Shown: piece after piece, positions 5,410 through 8,529 of the stretch
How positions within the stretch are numbered: position 1 is the stretch's first letter
Layout: each line of letters opens with the position of its first letter
Origin: Candidatus Kerfeldbacteria bacterium
GTDB lineage: Bacteria > Patescibacteriota > Patescibacteriia > SBBC01
Direction of reading: 5' to 3'
DNA: 8,529 nucleotides
NCBI GenBank assembly: GCA_016204645.1
Contig: JACQKI010000031.1
Location: 1-8,529, forward strand
The notes under the pieces: model-generated
Seen by the model: the letters and a program-made list of their open reading frames with translations, nothing else
The model's database searches: none
What the model was told of the DNA's origin: nothing
Position numbers and translations under genes: made by a program

Positions 5410-6843
5410 TCAGTCAAAGAATGAGGAACGATTAACGGTCACGAAGTCAATCGGCGCCCAACATTTTTTCGGCAAATCGCAACGCGTCACAATGTCTTCG
5501 CACCCTTCTCTGCTACCTAACCTCGGATCAACGAACACACATCGTTGTCTGTAGGGAGCGCCAGAAGCATTATACGACGAACAGTCAACATTCACCTCAT
5601 CCTCCCCACCGCGCTCGCTACAAATGATACCGCTTTTCAAATCGGCTTGGCAACAGACTGAATCAACTTCTTCGATTGGTTTAGGCACAACGTCGGGGTT
5701 GCGGCATTGGGTGATAACCACGTTAAATAACTGAATTTTAGTTTGCTTCGGCTGGCTGCCGTCCCAGCAGACAGTCTCACGGTTGACCCCGCCAACATTG
5801 CATCGGACACGTTCAGAATCAGCAGTCGGGCAGGCTAAAAATTTCTTATACAGGCAAATGTCCTTGCCAAGCTCAATATTGGCTTTCTTGCACGCCCCGG
5901 CTAGCCAGGTTTGCAAGCTGAGAATCCGCTGCGTCAAGTCGCAGCGGTCGTCAGCGGTGTATATGTTATTCTCACACACGCCGTCTTTTCCAGCGGCTTT
6001 GCGGCGCTCGTAGACCATATTGGTCGTGACCGAAGTTTTTCCGCCGGAGGTGACAGTACCGATCCCCTCACGTGGCATGCAGGCCAGCTGCTCATCCCAG
6101 GGCAAGAGGAGTTGCCCCGGGATATTCAACGACACGCACTCGCGCGGCTGACTGTCTTTGACGTAGGTCACCGTCGTACCGCACTCGGCTTTTGCAAGCT
6201 CGGCCGCGGCGATCGCTTCCGGACCCTGCGCTTCACAGTAGTTGTCAGCCACCAGAACTTGTTGAATGTACTGCAGCGACGGGACGCGCAGCTGGATCAA
6301 TCGCGGGTTAACGGTATTCAGCAGCAGGTACGACGTCAGCAGGAGAACCAAGCCGATGACAGCATTGCTGATAATTTCCTTGCCCTCGTTCATCCGCTGC
6401 GGATTGCCGGCCGCGGTGATGTAGTGGAAGCCGCCCCACATCATCATGACGACCGCCAGGATGCCGGCCACCCCGGCAAAGAAGACGTAGAAGTTGCTGA
6501 CGTACCGGCCGAACAGCGATTCGTCCACTGGCTGCGACTGTTCGAACAGACCCGGAATCGGGACGTTCGGCGTGAACGTAAGCTTGCAACTCGTCAACGC
6601 CGAAAATTTTCCTTCCTGCTTGGTACACTGCAAGGCCGTGACGTTACTAAGACACTCACCGCTCTTTAGGACGCACGAACCCAGCTCGAGGATTTGCGGA
6701 TTCGACGTGGTCCCAGCGCCGTCGCCAGGATCAATTTCGGGGACTGATGCGTGAACCGAATTCGCCAGCCAAACTGATGCGAGTACTATTATCAACACCG
6801 CTTGGAAGTGGCGTGCGGCTTTCATGTTTGGTACAAACTTCAT
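5410..6843 (-). CDS. Cys-rich T4SS-pilin-core membrane protein without enzyme domain
   Basis: This 477-aa protein starts at ATG 6843; ATG 6825 is an alternative six codons later, and a TTG at 6897 would overlap the upstream gene. The signal peptide ends near residue 32 (SVHA before S). One Cys repeat follows (C57-x6-C64-x8-C73-x12-C86), with exactly the spacing of the last repeat in the transglycosylase fusion. The pilin-like core covers residues 84-180: FTPNVPIPGLF, helix 117-137, loop AAGNPQRMNEGKEII, helix 158-176. By hand count about 66 of 97 core residues match the paralog, without gaps. The outer C-terminal part (about 200-477) has 20 cysteines and no recognised enzyme motif; a CC module at 397-398 resembles the paralog's first Cys repeat. 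It is probably a disulfide-stabilised outer domain. The gene lies 37 bases after the proline-rich gene and five before the propeller gene. Confidence 0.75.
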   Translation of the reverse strand: MKFVPNMKAARHFQAVLIIVLASVWLANSVHASVPEIDPGDGAGTTSNPQILELGSCVLKSGECLSNVTALQCTKQEGKFSALTSCKLTFTPNVPIPGLFEQSQPVDESLFGRYVSNFYVFFAGVAGILAVVMMMWGGFHYITAAGNPQRMNEGKEIISNAVIGLVLLLTSYLLLNTVNPRLIQLRVPSLQYIQQVLVADNYCEAQGPEAIAAAELAKAECGTTVTYVKDSQPRECVSLNIPGQLLLPWDEQLACMPREGIGTVTSGGKTSVTTNMVYERRKAAGKDGVCENNIYTADDRCDLTQRILSLQTWLAGACKKANIELGKDICLYKKFLACPTADSERVRCNVGGVNRETVCWDGSQPKQTKIQLFNVVITQCRNPDVVPKPIEEVDSVCCQADLKSGIICSERGGEDEVNVDCSSYNASGAPYRQRCVFVDPRLGSREGCEDIVTRCDLPKKCWAPIDFVTVNRSSFFD

Positions 6844-6880
6844 GGGGAAATGCGTTGGAATAAGGTCGACCAGGTGTGGG

Positions 6881-7627
6881 TCACTGCGGACAATCAATTC
6901 CCAAAAGTAACTTGGTCCCGACTGATTTTACGCCACCAACCACATCCGCCGGCGTAATCACCACTGGCCCGCCAGGAGTCGGAATCACGACCGGCGTTAC
7001 TACCACGGGATTGGTGGTGTCGACTGAACACGCCGCCGCAACAACTAGAATAACTAATAGAAAAATACCCGCGGCAATCGCCACGCCAATCCACACCGGC
7101 CACATCGCCGGAGAAACTAGAAAGGCCGCGGCTTGCGCCAGGGCCGCAACGGCCCGGCCGGTGGCTGCGACGGCGCGTCCGATTTGCGCCGCTTGCTTAA
7201 CGGCTCCGGCAGCTTTTTGCAATGTTCTGGTGCGTTCGGCAAACTGCGCGGCTCGAGACAGCTGCTCGCCCGGCGCCTGCCCAGTCGGCTCTCCTGCGCC
7301 GGATGCAGGTGGAGCAGTCCCGCTTGCCGGAGCTTGACCGCCTGTTTCCGGGCTCGGCGCTGCGGCTTCGGTCTGGGCTGGTCGCTTCGAAAGGCGAGGC
7401 CGAACCCGAGGCGGACCGCTGACTTGAGAAGTAGATGACTGATCGTCCGTCGGCTCTTCTGCAGGTAATCCTTCATCACCGCCTTGCTCCGGCTGCTCCT
7501 CGGAGTACACGTTCGTGTACCCTTCGCTGCCGGCCGACGGTTCCTGACGCAGGCGCTTTGTTTCTTCGCGAAACCGCCGCTCGAGTTCCCGTACTGCCTG
7601 CTTCGGGTTTGGGGTTTTTGCCGTCAT
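6881..7627 (-). CDS. Proline-rich single-pass membrane protein of the T4SS-like operon, function unknown
   Basis: This 248-aa protein has no recognised family. Residues 1-30 form a charged helix (AVRELERRFREETKRL). Residues 31-120 are disordered, rich in Pro, Gly, Ser and Glu. Residues 121-168 form an Ala-rich amphipathic helix (AAGAVKQAAQIGRAVAATGR). One membrane helix follows at about 177-199, then a Val/Pro-rich tail with repeated PVV (TNPVVV, TPVVIP, GPVVITP) and a final Cys. The order suggests a long cytoplasmic N-terminus and a short outer tail. AAACS after the helix resembles a lipobox but is internal and is probably coincidental. The start at 7627 leaves five bases to the upstream stop; an ATG at 7672 would add 15 residues overlapping that gene and is less likely. 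No Shine-Dalgarno is seen. The context suggests a structural partner of the secretion machine. Confidence 0.65.
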   Translation of the reverse strand: MTAKTPNPKQAVRELERRFREETKRLRQEPSAGSEGYTNVYSEEQPEQGGDEGLPAEEPTDDQSSTSQVSGPPRVRPRLSKRPAQTEAAAPSPETGGQAPASGTAPPASGAGEPTGQAPGEQLSRAAQFAERTRTLQKAAGAVKQAAQIGRAVAATGRAVAALAQAAAFLVSPAMWPVWIGVAIAAGIFLLVILVVAAACSVDTTNPVVVTPVVIPTPGGPVVITPADVVGGVKSVGTKLLLGIDCPQ

Positions 7628-7632
7628 ACGGC

Positions 7633-8178
7633 TTACAGCTGCTTGCCCCAGGTGGCAGCGTTGACTTTCCAAGCGTCGCCTTGGCGTACGAACTGCAGAT
7701 TCAACTCCTGGTTGTAGGTTTTCGTCGGTTCGGTTCCGGCCTGCTCTTCCCGGCGGAGCGTAACCATCACGTCAGCCCGACCGGCACGCTCGTCCTGCGA
7801 GCGGACGGCGAAGGTCAGGGCGCGGCTGGTAATCCGCGTCGCCGTCGGCGCTGGCGGTTGGCTAATCTGCCGTTGGAACGTTTGAGCCAGGGCCGAGCTG
7901 CAAACCGACAGCACTGATTCGAGGTGCGCTACCGGCGCCTCGCTCGAGGTCGTGCCGTAGCGTTCGGCGAACAGCCGCGCCGTGGCCAGCAGCTGGTCAG
8001 TGGTCGGATCGGGCGCTGGATTGGTCGGGACGTCCGGCGGCGACGTTTGGCTGCGATTGAGGACCGACTGATCGCCGGCCGTCGGCTGGTTGGTCGTCCG
8101 CGGCGTTCGACTGACCAGCAGCGCGGCGGCACCGGCTGCCAGCAGCACTACGGCAATGATCAGCCAGCGACGCATCAT
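7633..8178 (-). CDS. VirB8/NTF2-like single-pass membrane protein
   Basis: This 181-aa protein has a basic start (MMRRW), one membrane helix (about 5-22), a Thr/Pro-rich linker (24-60) and an outer domain (61-181). The outer domain begins with helices (LLATARLFAERYGT, HLESVLSVC) and continues with alternating strands (RITSRALTFAV, RADVMVTLRREEQ, YNQELNLQFVRQGDAWKVNAATW). This helix-then-sheet order with a final W-V-type strand fits NTF2-like domains such as VirB8/TcpC, which link inner-membrane parts of secretion systems. The assignment rests on pattern and position directly after virB4, not on a clear signature. The start is ATG 8178; a second ATG follows immediately. The start lies inside an intercistronic inverted repeat. 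Confidence 0.6.
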   Translation of the reverse strand: MMRRWLIIAVVLLAAGAAALLVSRTPRTTNQPTAGDQSVLNRSQTSPPDVPTNPAPDPTTDQLLATARLFAERYGTTSSEAPVAHLESVLSVCSSALAQTFQRQISQPPAPTATRITSRALTFAVRSQDERAGRADVMVTLRREEQAGTEPTKTYNQELNLQFVRQGDAWKVNAATWGKQL

Positions 8179-8256
8179 CCCGTTGGAAAGTCAGCTCGTG
8201 TTGTTTTCATAAGAGTCGATAATTTGTCGTTGTATCGAAGGGCTTTCTAACGGGAT
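8177..8256 (-). promoter_or_regulatory. Intercistronic hairpin joining the virB4 stop to the next start codon
   Basis: Arms 8177-8190 and 8243-8256 are reverse complements over 14 positions with one mismatch (C-A in the minus-strand RNA, G-T read on the plus strand). The left RNA arm begins at the last bases of the virB4 TGA and the right arm runs into the ATG of the VirB8-like gene. A nested 6-bp stem, TCGATA (8216-8221) with TATCGA (8233-8238), lies in the loop. The fold would cover the translation start, so it may tune the amount of the downstream proteins, or mark an RNA processing point between the ATPase and the rest of the operon. Confidence 0.5.
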
Positions 8257-8529
8257 CAGCGGGCGTCGAGAGTGGTCGGCACTTCACCCCGCGCCAGCGA
8301 GGCTTCGAACTCTTTCTTGGCCTCCTCGATTTCCAGCAGCTGCCGCGGGTCAGAGGTGATGATCTGGTCCTCGGTGTAGCTGGCCACGACTTTGATGGCC
8401 GCGTGCTTCGATCCGGCGAAGAAAATCCCTTCGCCCACGCCGGCTTCGAGCAGCAGGTAACGCTCGCTCTGGGTCAGCAAAAAGGTCTTGGCGACGATGT
8501 CGATGCCGGCCGGCGACTGATTCATCAGC
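8256..8529 (-). CDS. VirB4/TraC-type T4SS ATPase, C-terminal end only
   Basis: About 91 codons of the 3' end are present; the frame runs past the window edge, so the ATG at 8525 is internal. The sequence (L)MNQSPAGIDIVAKTFLLT, then LLLEAGVGEGIFFAG, AIKVVASYTEDQIITSDP and LLEIEEAKKEFEA matches the tail that follows the RecA-like motor of VirB4/TraC ATPases in Patescibacteria. VirB4 powers substrate transfer or pilus assembly at the inner membrane. Walker motifs lie outside the window. It is the first gene of the visible minus-strand series and supports calling the cluster T4SS-like. Confidence 0.8.
   Translation of the reverse strand, partial: LMNQSPAGIDIVAKTFLLTQSERYLLLEAGVGEGIFFAGSKHAAIKVVASYTEDQIITSDPRQLLEIEEAKKEFEASLARGEVPTTLDAR

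Noticed and set aside
6895..6897. TTG start that would lengthen the pilin-core protein by 18 residues
   Set aside because: It overlaps the upstream gene and places extra sequence before a clear signal peptide; ATG 6843 or 6825 fits better.
7028..7045. Lipobox in the proline-rich protein (AAACS)
   Set aside because: It lies about 200 residues from the N-terminus after an internal membrane helix, not in a signal peptide.

Overview
The window looks like part of a Candidate Phyla Radiation (Patescibacteria) chromosome with unusually high G+C. The evidence is a block of minus-strand genes resembling the type IV secretion (T4SS) clusters of that group. It includes the end of a VirB4-type ATPase, two large proteins built around a VirB2/T4SS-pilin-like membrane core with the 'MWGG-HYI--AGNPQ-MN-GKEII' signature, and several envelope-anchored partners. 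TGA is used as a normal stop, so the recoded Gracilibacteria/SR1 code is excluded. The lineage assignment is inferred from gene content alone.

Plus strand, left side: the window opens inside recG (about 538 C-terminal residues present). Directly after it comes a sigma70-like promoter lying inside an inverted repeat. A roughly 290-nt leader follows, with a long-stem three-way-junction fold, several hairpins and two strong Shine-Dalgarno (SD) sequences. It leads to a small 142-aa protein with two CxxC-type zinc-finger modules that I cannot assign to a known function. A hairpin shaped like a tRNA acceptor/T-arm minihelix follows that gene.

Middle, about 2440-2621: an almost G-free (plus strand) convergent intergenic stretch. 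It carries two small hairpins and a tandem octamer repeat (CCTAACnn) that runs up to and over the stop codon of the T4SS block.

Minus strand, right side, in transcription order: virB4 (3' end only), a VirB8/NTF2-like single-pass protein, a proline-rich single-pass protein, a Cys-rich pilin-core protein, a membrane-anchored beta-propeller, and a Cys-rich pilin-core protein fused to an SLT lytic transglycosylase. Most junctions are 2-5 nt and lack SD motifs, so this is probably one translationally coupled operon. A plausible reading is that VirB4 powers a cell-envelope machine, the VirB8-like protein helps assemble it, the two pilin-core proteins form a membrane or surface structure, and the SLT domain opens peptidoglycan. 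Whether it moves DNA, protein or serves attachment cannot be told from sequence.

The most notable items are the pilin-core/lytic-transglycosylase fusion and its paralog, the structured leader of the zinc-finger gene with a possible coupled upstream ORF, the tRNA-like minihelix and the octamer repeat.
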